From NCBI RefSeq assembly GCF_013363995.1, contig NZ_JABWGO010000019.1:24619-88618 (forward strand): DNA of 64,000 nt, in the 5' to 3' direction. The position numbers and the translations under genes were made by a program. A model generated the notes under the pieces. The model had not been told where the DNA came from, did not search any database, and saw nothing but the letters and a program-made list of their open reading frames with translations. The number at the start of each line of letters is the position of its first letter. Position 1 is the first letter of the stretch. Of the stretch, positions 10,477 to 18,849 are shown one piece after another. This stretch comes from Nonomuraea rhodomycinica (GTDB taxonomy: Bacteria; Actinomycetota; Actinomycetes; Streptosporangiales; Streptosporangiaceae).

Positions 10477-11378
10477 GGGCCAACCTCTCGAATCAGCGCG
10501 GCCGCACCGTCCACGGCCGTGGCGACGTCGTCGTCCGGAGGGTAGAGCAGGGCGCGGCCGATCACGAGGCCGCGCACGCCGGGCAGGCGCAGCGCGCGCC
10601 CCCAGTCGGCGTAGGCGGCGTCGATGTCCGGGGGGTCGCCGCCGAGCAGCAGCGCGGGCAGGGTGGTGGCGTCCATGACCCGCTCCATGTCCGCGACCGC
10701 GGGGATCTTCAGCCAGGTGTAGGCGGAGGTGACGCCGAGGGCCTGGGCGACGCTGACGGCCCGGATCACCGCGTCGGGCGACAGGTCGTTGCGCAGCGGC
10801 CCGCCGCCGGGGCGTCCCGACCAGAACGGCTCGACCATGGCGACGAGCTGGCGGCGGGCCAGGTCGCTGACGGCGGCGGCGCACGACTCCAGGGTGGTGA
10901 CGGTCGCCGGGTCGTCGGGGTCGATGCGGCACAGCATCTTGCCGCCGTCGAGCCGCATGGCGTCGATGGAGGCCGCGTCGTACCCGGTGAACCGGTCGTC
11001 GGCCTCGAACACCGACCCCAGGATCCCGCCCCGGTTCATGGAGCCGAAGGCGAGCTTGCCTTCGAGCGCGCCGAGCAGGAGCAGGTCCTCCAGGATGTCG
11101 GGGGAGGCCAGGATGCCGTCCACCCCGGGCCGGGCCAGGGCCGTGCACAGCCGGTCGAGCAGGTCGGTGCGGCTGGCCATGGCCAGCGGCCGGTCGCGTA
11201 CGGCCAGCGCGCCGCGGGCGGGGTGGTCGGCGGCGATGACGAGCAGCCGCTCACCCTCGGCGGGCAGCCCGCGCCGGCGGCGCCGGGCCGCGGCCCGGGC
11301 GATCTCTCCCGGCCGGGTGGCCCGGACGCGGGTGAGGTGCTCGTAGGCGGAGCGGGGGGGCAGAGTGACGTCGCTCAT
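10473..11378 (-). CDS. Cgl0159-type (beta/alpha)8 aldolase of the inositol cluster
   Basis: A 301-residue TIM-barrel protein. The segments LLVIAADHPARGAL, SMNRGG, GGKMLCRID and the C-terminal GLVIGRALLYP match the class I aldolase-like family present in actinobacterial iol clusters (Cgl0159 in Corynebacterium). The candidate Schiff-base Lys lies in GGKML or in TWLKIP. It probably replaces IolJ, cleaving 5-dehydro-2-deoxy-gluconate 6-phosphate made by IolC into malonate semialdehyde and dihydroxyacetone phosphate. That role is inferred from operon position between iolC and iolB. Both ends overlap neighbours by four bases. Confidence 0.8.
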   Translation of the reverse strand: MSDVTLPPRSAYEHLTRVRATRPGEIARAAARRRRRGLPAEGERLLVIAADHPARGALAVRDRPLAMASRTDLLDRLCTALARPGVDGILASPDILEDLLLLGALEGKLAFGSMNRGGILGSVFEADDRFTGYDAASIDAMRLDGGKMLCRIDPDDPATVTTLESCAAAVSDLARRQLVAMVEPFWSGRPGGGPLRNDLSPDAVIRAVSVAQALGVTSAYTWLKIPAVADMERVMDATTLPALLLGGDPPDIDAAYADWGRALRLPGVRGLVIGRALLYPPDDDVATAVDGAAALIREVGP

Positions 11379-12298
11379 AGCAGGGCCAGCACCTCGTCCG
11401 TGGTCGGCATGGCGTCGGCGCAGGCCAGGCGGGCGGCCACGTACGCGCCGGCGGCGTTGGCGAAGCGGACCGCGCGTTCCAGCGGCCAGCCCTTGATCAG
11501 TCCCAGGCACAGCGCCCCGCCGAAGGCGTCGCCGGCGCCGATGCCGTTGACCACCTCGACCTTGACCGGCTCGACCACGGCCCGCTCGTCGGCGGAGCGG
11601 GCGAGCACGCCCTCGGGGCCCATCTTCACCACGGCGACCCGCATCCCGGCGTCGAGCAGCGCCTGCGCGGCGGCCTCCGGGTCGCGGGTGCCTACGGCGT
11701 TCTCGACCTCGTCGAGGTTGCCGACGGCCACGTCGGCGTGGGGCAGCATCTCGCGCACGTACCGCCGGGCCGCCTCGGGCGACTCCCACAGCACGGGCCG
11801 GTAGTCGAGGTCGAACACGGTCCATCCGGAGCTCCGGGCGGCCAGCGCGGCGGCGTGGGCCGAGCGGCTCGGCTCCTGGCTCAGACCGGTGGCGGTGAAC
11901 CAGAACACCGTGGCGTCGCGGATGGCGTCCAGGTCCAGCGACTCGGGCGTCAGCTGGAGGTCGGGTGGATGCTCGCCCCGGTAGAAGTAGATCGGGAAGT
12001 CATCGGGCGGGAAGATCTCGCAGAACGTGACGGGCGTCGGCGCCCCCTCGACCGTGGCCACGTAGGCGTCGTCCACGCCGAAGCCGCGGATCGCCCGCCG
12101 GACGTAGGCGCCGAAGGGGTCGGCACCCGTGGCGGTGATCACCGCGGAGCGCAGGCCGTGCCGCGCCGCCGCCACGGCGACGTTCGTCGGGCTGCCGCCG
12201 AGGAACTTGCCGAAGCTCTCGACGCGGTCCAGGCCCACGCCTGTCTGCAGGGGGTAGACGTCGACGCCGCAGCGGCCGATCGTGATCAGGTCGAACAA
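11375..12298 (-). CDS. iolC: 5-dehydro-2-deoxygluconokinase
   Basis: A 307-residue PfkB-family kinase that phosphorylates 5-dehydro-2-deoxygluconate. The N-terminal sugar-binding GKFLGGSPTNVAVAAARHG motif and the C-terminal ATP/anion-hole NGIGAGDAFGGAL motif with the catalytic Asp are intact. The GRCGVDVYP opening is characteristic of IolC. It is the first gene of the leftward operon. An IolR-like box lies about 40 bases before the start. Confidence 0.94.
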   Translation of the reverse strand: MFDLITIGRCGVDVYPLQTGVGLDRVESFGKFLGGSPTNVAVAAARHGLRSAVITATGADPFGAYVRRAIRGFGVDDAYVATVEGAPTPVTFCEIFPPDDFPIYFYRGEHPPDLQLTPESLDLDAIRDATVFWFTATGLSQEPSRSAHAAALAARSSGWTVFDLDYRPVLWESPEAARRYVREMLPHADVAVGNLDEVENAVGTRDPEAAAQALLDAGMRVAVVKMGPEGVLARSADERAVVEPVKVEVVNGIGAGDAFGGALCLGLIKGWPLERAVRFANAAGAYVAARLACADAMPTTDEVLALL

Positions 12299-12336
12299 CG
12301 CACCTCCAGAGGGTCCAGCTCCCCATCATGGCCTAT

Positions 12337-12346
12337 TGTCCTGACA
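12337..12346. promoter_or_regulatory. Candidate IolR box upstream of iolC
   Basis: TGTCCTGACA fits the IolR consensus KGWCHTRACA as I recall it from Corynebacterium glutamicum. On the minus strand it overlaps a possible -10 (GACAAT, 12340-12335) of the iolC operon. An adjacent inverted repeat GACAT-4-ATGTC (12343-12356) shares the same half-sites. The regulator gene itself is not in this window. Confidence 0.5.
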
Positions 12347-12498
12347 TACAGATGTCTGTTTCGTCCTGCATTCTGCCAGTCCGAATCCCGGCTGGGTAGG
12401 TGGCTGCCGCCGTTCGGCCCGCAGCGCCCGGTGTCGTCACCGATCAGCAAGGCCCTCCCCGGAGTACTGTGGGCACATCCCTGAAATATAGCCAAACC

Positions 12499-12527
12499 TT
12501 TACGTCATCAAGATGTCATGACATATT
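12499..12527 (+). promoter_or_regulatory. Promoter of the sugar ABC operon with embedded IolR-like palindrome
   Basis: A -35 TTTACG (12499-12504), a 17-base spacer and a -10 CATATT (12522-12527) form a plausible sigma70-type promoter about 47 bases before the binding-protein ATG. Inside the spacer and touching the -10 is the perfect palindrome ATGTCATGACAT (12513-12524). Its core TGTCATGACA fits the recalled IolR consensus. A repressor bound there would block polymerase, so both divergent operons could be co-induced. Confidence 0.55.
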
Positions 12528-12573
12528 GGCGTGGGCCCCGTTACGGATGGGTCCGAGGGTTCGGAGGGTTTCC

Positions 12574-13971
12574 ATGGGATTGCGGAGAAGATCCGTGAGT
12601 GTCGTCGCGGTCCTGGCCGCGTCCGGCCTGGCGCTCGCCGCGTGCGGCGGGTCGTCCGACGGCGGGGGCGGCGGCGGGACGATCGAGCTGACGATCGCCC
12701 AGAACGCCATCGCCGGCGGCAAGAACGCGAGAGCGGCCGAGTTCGTCGCGGACTGGGTGATCCCCAAGTTCGAGGCCGCCCAGAAGGCCAAGGGCAAGGA
12801 TGTCAAGGTCAAGTTCGTCCCCAGCGGCGTCGACGACGAGCAGTACAAGACCAAGCTCTCCCTCGACCTGAAGTCCGGCAAGGGCGCCGACGTGATCGAC
12901 ATCGACGGCATCTGGGCCGGCGAGTTCGCCGAGGCCGGCTACATCAAGCCGCTGTCCGAGCTGGTCGGCCCCGAGGCCGACTCCTGGGACGGCTGGGCGC
13001 AGATCCCCGAGGCCGTCCAGGGCCTGGCCACCTACAACGGCAAGAAGTACGCGCTGCCGATCGGCACCGACGGCCGCGTCCTCTACTTCAGCAAGCCGCT
13101 CTTCCAGAAGGCCGGACTGCCCGCCGACTGGCAGCCGAAGAGCTGGCAGGAGGTCCTGGACGCGGCCGCCAAGCTCAAGGCGGCCGGCGTGCCCGTGCCC
13201 CTCCAGATCAACGCCGGCACCGCGATGGGCGAGGCCACCACCATGCAGGGCGTGCTGCCGCTGCTGGCCGGAGCGGGCGCCGAGATCCAGAAAGACGGCA
13301 AGTGGGCCGGCGCCTCCCAGCCGGTCAAGGACGTGCTCGGCCTCTACCAGAAGATCTACGGCGGCAGCGGCCTCGGCGACCCCCGGCTCCAGCAGGAGGC
13401 CAAGGGCCGCGACAAGTCGTTCCAGCAGTTCGCCGCGGGCAAGGTCGGCATCCTGCTGGAGGGCGACTACTTCTGGCGCGGCGTCGTCAACCCCAAGGAC
13501 GGCGTGGCCAAGATGGCCGACCGTGACCAGAGCGTCGGCTACGCCATGATCCCCGCCATCGAGCCCGGCAAGGGCATCCGCGGCCAGGACTTCGTCAGCA
13601 TGTCCGGCGGCGCCCTGCGCACGGTCAACCCCAACAGCAAGCACCCGAAGGAGGCCTTCGAGCTGCTGGCCTTCACGCTCTCGCCCGAGGCGCTGAAGGA
13701 GGAGACCAAGAACGGCAACGTGCGCATCACCCCGCGCACCGACGTCAACAAGGAGATCCTGGCCGGCGAGCCGCTGCTGACGTTCATCTCGGAGAAGGTG
13801 CTGCCGCTGACGGCCTACCGGCCGCCGGTCGCGGTCTACCCGCAGGTGTCGGTGGCGCTCCAGGAGGCGACCGCGGCGGTGGTCGGCGGCAAGACGCCGG
13901 ACGAGGCGGCCACGGCCTACCAGCAGAAGCTCGAAGGACTCGTCGGTGGCGCAGGCAACATCGCCTCCTGA
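12574..13971 (+). CDS. Sugar ABC transporter substrate-binding lipoprotein
   Basis: A 465-residue extracellular family 1 solute-binding protein. The signal peptide ends in lipobox LAAC with Cys24, so it is predicted to be lipid-anchored outside the membrane. The motifs DVIDIDGIWAGEFAEAGYIKPL and LPIGTDGRVLYFSKPLF are typical of carbohydrate (CUT1) binding proteins. ATG 12574 is preceded by GGAGGG and directly starts the MGLRRRS n-region. It opens an operon running to 22720. Substrate is not evident from sequence; context suggests an inositol or mannosyl-inositol compound. Confidence 0.92.
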   Translation: MGLRRRSVSVVAVLAASGLALAACGGSSDGGGGGGTIELTIAQNAIAGGKNARAAEFVADWVIPKFEAAQKAKGKDVKVKFVPSGVDDEQYKTKLSLDLKSGKGADVIDIDGIWAGEFAEAGYIKPLSELVGPEADSWDGWAQIPEAVQGLATYNGKKYALPIGTDGRVLYFSKPLFQKAGLPADWQPKSWQEVLDAAAKLKAAGVPVPLQINAGTAMGEATTMQGVLPLLAGAGAEIQKDGKWAGASQPVKDVLGLYQKIYGGSGLGDPRLQQEAKGRDKSFQQFAAGKVGILLEGDYFWRGVVNPKDGVAKMADRDQSVGYAMIPAIEPGKGIRGQDFVSMSGGALRTVNPNSKHPKEAFELLAFTLSPEALKEETKNGNVRITPRTDVNKEILAGEPLLTFISEKVLPLTAYRPPVAVYPQVSVALQEATAAVVGGKTPDEAATAYQQKLEGLVGGAGNIAS

Positions 13972-14881
13972 CCTCACCCGGGAGACCGCGGAGCCCACGG
14001 CCCGCCGCTACAGCGTCGACGCGGCGGGCCTGGGCCGGTGGCGCGCGGGAGCCTTCGCGGCCCCCGCGCTGCTCCTGATCACGGTCTTCCTGGTCTTCCC
14101 CGCGCTGTGGGTGCTCTACCTCGGCCTGACCGACTACCGGCTGACCGGTACCGCCGCCGCCGACCCCAAGGTCGTCGGGCTCGACAACTTCCTGTCGGCG
14201 CTGGGCGAGCCCACCTTCTGGAACTCCACCTGGCTGACCGTCCAGTTCGTGCTCGGATCGGCGGTCATCGGGCAGGTCGGCCTCGGGTTCGCCATCGCCT
14301 GGCTGCTGCGCGACAAGCGCGGGCCGCTCAAGCGGATCGTCGAGGGCCTGGTCATCCTGGCCTGGATCCTGCCGAGCGCGGTCGTGTCGTTCCTGTGGGT
14401 GGCGCTGCTAGACGCCGACGGCGGCACGCTCAACGCGCTGCTCGGCACCGGCGACTACGCCTGGCTGCTCGACCACCCCATGCTGTCGATCATCGTGTTC
14501 AACACCTGGCGCGGCACCGCGTTCTCGATGATGCTGTACGGCGCCGCCCTCGGGAACGTGCCGCCCTCGCACCTGGAGAGCGCCCGCCTGGCCGGGGCGT
14601 CCGGCTGGCAGCAGCTCCGTGACGTGGTCTTCCCCCACATCAAGGGGCACATCCTCACCAACCTGCTGCTGATCAGCCTCTGGACGTTCAACGACTTCAC
14701 CCCGTTCATGATCACCGCGGGCGGGCCCGACGGGAAGAGCGAGGTGCTGGCCGTCCACGTGTACAAGGTCGCCCTGCAGAGCGGCCAGCTCGGCTACGGC
14801 GCCGCGGTCTCCACGGTCATCCTGCTGATCAACCTGGTCGTGGCGGTGTTCTACCTGCGCCTGCTCAGGAGCAAGAAATGA
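13946..14881 (+). CDS. Sugar ABC transporter permease 1 (MalF/UgpA type)
   Basis: A 311-residue CUT1 permease with six predicted membrane segments. The EAA loop is ESARLAGASGWQQLRDVVFPHIKG, which couples to the ATPase. The GTG start lies inside the 3' end of the binding-protein gene (26-base overlap), so reinitiation or an internal ribosome site (GAAGGA upstream) is expected. It partners with 14878-15696. Confidence 0.92.
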   Translation: MAQATSPPDLTRETAEPTARRYSVDAAGLGRWRAGAFAAPALLLITVFLVFPALWVLYLGLTDYRLTGTAAADPKVVGLDNFLSALGEPTFWNSTWLTVQFVLGSAVIGQVGLGFAIAWLLRDKRGPLKRIVEGLVILAWILPSAVVSFLWVALLDADGGTLNALLGTGDYAWLLDHPMLSIIVFNTWRGTAFSMMLYGAALGNVPPSHLESARLAGASGWQQLRDVVFPHIKGHILTNLLLISLWTFNDFTPFMITAGGPDGKSEVLAVHVYKVALQSGQLGYGAAVSTVILLINLVVAVFYLRLLRSKK

Positions 14882-15696
14882 CCCGGTTCGTGCTGGGCCG
14901 GATCGGCTTCTACACCCTGATCGCGGTCCTGCTCGCCTTCTTCACGATCCCGCTGCTGTGGCTCGCGTCGGCCCCGCTGACCAGCGACCCCACCTACGAG
15001 GTCCGCGTGCCGGACTTCACCTTCGACAACTTCCAGGCCATCCTGGAGCACCCGTACGCGCTGCCGTCGCTGTACAACTCGCTGCTGCTGTCGGTCGGCA
15101 CGGCGCTGCTCGTGGTGGCCCTGTCGGCGCTGGCCGCCTACGCGCTCAGCCGCGTGCGGCTGCCCGGCCGCGACGCGCTGCTCTACGCGCTGCTGCTGCT
15201 GTCGTCGATCATCACCGGCACGGCGGCGATGGTGCCGCTGTTCCAGCTCGCCGTCGAGCTCGGCCTCATCGACTCGCAGCTCGGGCTGATCCTCATCCTC
15301 AGCGGCGGCCTGCTGCCCGCGGCGATCTTCATGCTCAAGGACTTCATGGACTCCACGCCGAAGTCCTACGAGGAGTCGGCCCGGGTCTTCGGCGCCTCCC
15401 CGCTGCAGATCGTGGCGCACGTGGTCGTCCCCCTGGTACGGCCCGGCCTCGCGACGATCGCGGTGTGGGCCGTGGCCAACGTCTGGGGCAACTTCCTCAT
15501 GCCGTACCTGCTGCTCAGCGACGTCGAGAAGCAGCCCGCCGCGGTGATCATGTACACCCTCTACACCGAGGGCGGCCAGGCGAACCTGCGGCTGCTGTCC
15601 ACCTTCGGCCTGCTCTATTCGGTGCCCGTGGTGCTCATGTACCTGTTCGTCAGCAAGAAGTACGGCTTCCGGTTCCACGGAGGGATCAAGCGGTAA
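14878..15696 (+). CDS. Sugar ABC transporter permease 2 (MalG/UgpE type)
   Basis: A 272-residue CUT1 permease. The EAA loop is EESARVFGASPLQIVAHVVVPLVRPG, and the SRVRLPGRDALLYALLLLSS and VWGNFLMPYLL blocks are typical of MalG-like subunits. The start overlaps the previous gene by ATGA and the stop overlaps the ATPase start by one base. Confidence 0.92.
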   Translation: MTRFVLGRIGFYTLIAVLLAFFTIPLLWLASAPLTSDPTYEVRVPDFTFDNFQAILEHPYALPSLYNSLLLSVGTALLVVALSALAAYALSRVRLPGRDALLYALLLLSSIITGTAAMVPLFQLAVELGLIDSQLGLILILSGGLLPAAIFMLKDFMDSTPKSYEESARVFGASPLQIVAHVVVPLVRPGLATIAVWAVANVWGNFLMPYLLLSDVEKQPAAVIMYTLYTEGGQANLRLLSTFGLLYSVPVVLMYLFVSKKYGFRFHGGIKR

Positions 15697-16778
15697 TGGC
15701 GGCAATCGAACTGCGAAGGCTGACCAAGGTCTACCCGGGCGGCGTCAAGGCGCTCGACGCGCTCGACCTGGTCATCCCCGACGGCGAGTTCTTCGCGCTG
15801 CTCGGCCCCTCCGGCTGCGGCAAGACCACGCTGCTGCGCACCATCGCCGGGCTGGAGACCGCCACCGGCGGCGCGGTCGTCATCGGCGACCGCGACGTGA
15901 CCTCCGTGCAGCCCGGCGGGCGCGACATCGCCATGGTCTTCCAGGACTACGCGCTGTTCCCGCACATGGACGTCACCGACAACGTCGCCTACCCGCTGCG
16001 CATCAAGAAGGTCGCCAAGGCCGAGCGCCACCGCCGGGCCGGCGAGGTCGCGGCCCGGCTCGGCCTGGAGCGCCTGATGGACCGGCGGCCCGGCCAGCTC
16101 TCCGGCGGCCAGCAGCAGCGCGTCGCGCTGGCCCGCGTCATGGCGACGCAGGCCCAGGCGTTCCTGTTCGACGAGCCGCTGTCGAACCTCGACGCCCGGC
16201 TGCGCCTGGAGGCCCGCACGTTCCTCAAGAAACTCCAGCGCGAGCTGGGCGTCACCACCGTCTTCGTCACCCACGACCAGGCCGAGGCGCTGGCCATGGC
16301 CGACCGGATGGCGGTCATGGAGGCGGGCGTGATCCGGCAGATCGGCACCCCGGCCGAGGTGTTCCAGCGGCCGGCCAACACGTTCGTCGCCGGATTCATC
16401 GGCTCCACCCCCATGAACCTGCTCGACGCCGTCGTCCGCGGTGACACGCTGGAGGTGGCCGGCTGCGCGGTCCCGGTCCCCGACGCGGCGGCCGGGCTGC
16501 TCGCCGACGGGGAGAAGGTCGTCTACGGCGTGCGCCCCGAGTACAACGCCTACGCGCCCAAGCCGGCCGACGGATCGTCGGAGGGCGCCCTGGCCGGGAA
16601 GGTGGTGATCGTGGAGAACCTCGGCGCGTCCCACCTGGTGACGCTCGACGTCAACGACGTCACCGTGCAGGCCGTCGTGCCCGAGGGCAGCGAGCCGGCC
16701 GTCGGCGACGAGGGCTTCGCCGCGCCGCGCCGCGACCGGGCGCTGGTCTACCGTGACGGGGAGCTGGTGACCCGATGA
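15696..16778 (+). CDS. Sugar ABC transporter ATP-binding protein (MsmK/UgpC type)
   Basis: A 360-residue ATPase. Walker A is GPSGCGKTT near 38, the signature is LSGGQQQR near 135, Walker B is AFLFDEPLSNLDARLR near 158, and the switch His is in VTHDQAEA. The C-terminal OB-like regulatory domain of CUT1 ATPases follows from about 245. Many CUT1 operons lack their own ATPase and share MsiK, so a dedicated one here suggests a self-contained system. Confidence 0.93.
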   Translation: MAAIELRRLTKVYPGGVKALDALDLVIPDGEFFALLGPSGCGKTTLLRTIAGLETATGGAVVIGDRDVTSVQPGGRDIAMVFQDYALFPHMDVTDNVAYPLRIKKVAKAERHRRAGEVAARLGLERLMDRRPGQLSGGQQQRVALARVMATQAQAFLFDEPLSNLDARLRLEARTFLKKLQRELGVTTVFVTHDQAEALAMADRMAVMEAGVIRQIGTPAEVFQRPANTFVAGFIGSTPMNLLDAVVRGDTLEVAGCAVPVPDAAAGLLADGEKVVYGVRPEYNAYAPKPADGSSEGALAGKVVIVENLGASHLVTLDVNDVTVQAVVPEGSEPAVGDEGFAAPRRDRALVYRDGELVTR

Positions 16779-17962
16779 CGGTGTTCCAGGGCCGCTGGAC
16801 CCTCGACGACCGGCTGGAGAGCATCCTGCGGGAGGTGCCCTTCGAGGTGCCCTCCGGGGCGGCGGCGGTGACGGTGCGGCTGTCCTACGACCGGTCGCAG
16901 GGCGTGCTCGACCTCGGCTGCGGCAGCCCGGCCGGGTTCCGCGGCTGGTCGGGCGGCGCCCGCGACACGTACACGATCACCGGGGAGTGGGCGACGCCCG
17001 GCTACCTGCCCGGCCCGGTCGAGCCGGGCACGTGGCACGTGTGGCTGCGGCTGCACCGCGTCCCGCCCCAGGGCCTCGACTACACGCTGGAGGTCACCAC
17101 CGCGACCGCGGCGCCGCCGGCCCCGCTCGCCGAGGAGCCGCCCGCCGCCGAGCGCCCGCCGCGCCGCGACATCCCCTCCGTGGACGGCCTGCGCTGGTAC
17201 GCCGGGGACTTCCACAGCCACACGGTCCACAGCGACGGCGCCCTGACCGTCGGCGAGCTGGCCGCGCTCGCCCGCGGCCGCGGCCTCGACTTCCTCACCG
17301 TGACCGACCACAACACGGTCAGCCACCACCCCGAGCTGGCCGCCCGCGACCGGGGCATCGCCCTGCTGCCCGGCCAGGAGGTCACCACCGACCGCGGCCA
17401 CGCCAACGTCTTCGGCGACGTCGGCTGGGTCGACTTCCGCCGGCCCGCCGACTCCTGGGCCGAGCACGCCGAGCGCGAGGGCGGCCTGATGTCGATCAAC
17501 CACCCGCTCGGCGGCGACTGCGCCTGGCTCCTGCCCATCACCCGCCGGCCGCGGATCGCCGAGGTCTGGAGCTCCGGCTGGTGGGACCGCCGCTGGGGCG
17601 CGCCGCTGGCCTGGGCGGACGCCTGGCGCGACGACGTGGTCGCGATCGGCGGCAGCGACTTCCACCGGCCCGGCGACGACGGCCTGCCGGGCGCTCCGAC
17701 GACGTGGGTGCTGGCCGAGGACACGAGCACGGTGCTGGACGGCGTGCGCGCCGGGCGCACCGCCGTGTCCACGGGACCCGACGGGCCGTTGCTGCTCAGG
17801 CTGGGCGACGAGCTGCTCGCCCTGGACGCCGACGGCCTCGTCCTGGTCCGCCCGGACGGCGCCCGCCAGGTCGTCCACGGCGCCCGCGCGCTCCTGCCCG
17901 CCGCCGGGGGACGGCACCGGCTGGAAACCTACGAGAACGAGGTGATGGCACTGTGCGAGTGA
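16775..17962 (+). CDS. PHP-domain metallohydrolase (CehA/McbA family)
   Basis: A 395-residue protein. Residues 1-110 form an all-beta domain that I cannot assign; the PHP domain starts near 140. Its metal-ligand motifs are DFHSHTVHSDG (146-155), TVTDHNT (176-181), the PGQEVTT Glu, a SINHPLGG His and the GGSDFH motif. CehA/McbA-type PHP proteins are hydrolases, often of phosphoesters or carbamates. In an operon with inositol and mannoside genes it could release phosphate or a phosphoester from an imported glycoside, but that is inference. It overlaps the ATPase gene by four bases. Confidence 0.82.
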   Translation: MTVFQGRWTLDDRLESILREVPFEVPSGAAAVTVRLSYDRSQGVLDLGCGSPAGFRGWSGGARDTYTITGEWATPGYLPGPVEPGTWHVWLRLHRVPPQGLDYTLEVTTATAAPPAPLAEEPPAAERPPRRDIPSVDGLRWYAGDFHSHTVHSDGALTVGELAALARGRGLDFLTVTDHNTVSHHPELAARDRGIALLPGQEVTTDRGHANVFGDVGWVDFRRPADSWAEHAEREGGLMSINHPLGGDCAWLLPITRRPRIAEVWSSGWWDRRWGAPLAWADAWRDDVVAIGGSDFHRPGDDGLPGAPTTWVLAEDTSTVLDGVRAGRTAVSTGPDGPLLLRLGDELLALDADGLVLVRPDGARQVVHGARALLPAAGGRHRLETYENEVMALCE

Positions 17963-18849
17963 AGGTTGCTAATGCGCCCGTCAGCTTCGGCGTGTTCGAG
18001 CTGGCCACCGAGGCGCCGCCGTTGAGTGCCGACGAGATGGTCCGCGCGCTGTCCGAGGCCGGCTACGAGGGCATCGACTCCGGGCCCATCGGCTACCTCG
18101 GCACCGGATCCGGGCTGAGGGATCGGCTGGCCGGCAGCGGGTTGCTGCTGGCCGGCGGCTGGGTGGACCTGCGTTACGGCGACGCGGCGGCGTACGAGGC
18201 CGGACTGCCCGCGCTGGAGGCCGCGCTCGACGTCTTCACCGCCGCGCCCGCGGCGCCCGAGGGGTTCGCGCCGCGGCCCACGCTGGCGTGCTCGGGATCG
18301 CCCGAGAGGTTCGCGCGGCCGGGTGGGAGCGTTCCAGGGCTGGCGGCGTCCGAGTGGGCGGCATACGCCGCCCGCGTGCAGGAGGCGGCCGACCGGTGCC
18401 GCGAGCGCGGGCTGGAGCCCGCGTTCCACCACCACCTCGGCACCTACGTCGAGACGCCCGAGGACGTGGAGCGGCTGCTGGAGCTGACCGACGTGCAGCT
18501 CTGCCTGGACACCGGCCACCTGCTGCTGGCGGGGGGAGACCCGGTGACGGCGCTGCGCGACTGGGCGAGCCGGGTCGGGCACGTGCACATCAAGGACGGC
18601 GACACCAAGATCCAGGCCCAGGCCCTGGCCGACGGCGCCGACCTGCGCGAGCTCATGGGACGCGGCGGGTTCGCCCCGCTCGGCGAGGGCGAGCTGGACC
18701 TGCCCGCCGTCGTGCGCACCCTCGACGAGATCGACTACGCGGGGTGGATCGTCATCGAGCAGGACACCCTGCCGGGACGCCGCACCGTCGCACAGAACAT
18801 CGCGGACCAGGCGGCCAACCGCCGGAAGCTGAAGGACTTGGGGATTTGA
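17953..18849 (+). CDS. IolE-like TIM-barrel dehydratase/isomerase
   Basis: A 298-residue xylose-isomerase-like TIM-barrel protein. The opening NAPVSFGVFEL, metal ligands in AFHHHLGTYVE, CLDTGHLLLAG and HVHIKDGD, and the final IVIEQD strand fit the inosose dehydratase (IolE)/MocC group of sugar-phosphate isomerase-like proteins. The probable role is dehydration of scyllo-inosose to the diketo substrate of IolD, since no other iolE is present. The GTG at 17953 lies inside the end of the PHP gene (10-base overlap). A C3-epimerase or isomerase acting on another keto-sugar cannot be excluded. Confidence 0.75.
   Translation: MRVKVANAPVSFGVFELATEAPPLSADEMVRALSEAGYEGIDSGPIGYLGTGSGLRDRLAGSGLLLAGGWVDLRYGDAAAYEAGLPALEAALDVFTAAPAAPEGFAPRPTLACSGSPERFARPGGSVPGLAASEWAAYAARVQEAADRCRERGLEPAFHHHLGTYVETPEDVERLLELTDVQLCLDTGHLLLAGGDPVTALRDWASRVGHVHIKDGDTKIQAQALADGADLRELMGRGGFAPLGEGELDLPAVVRTLDEIDYAGWIVIEQDTLPGRRTVAQNIADQAANRRKLKDLGI

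Noticed and set aside
11379..11825. N-terminal extension of the iol aldolase frame
   Set aside because: It is an out-of-frame read of iolC; the aldolase fold starts at the ATG 11378 that overlaps the iolC stop.
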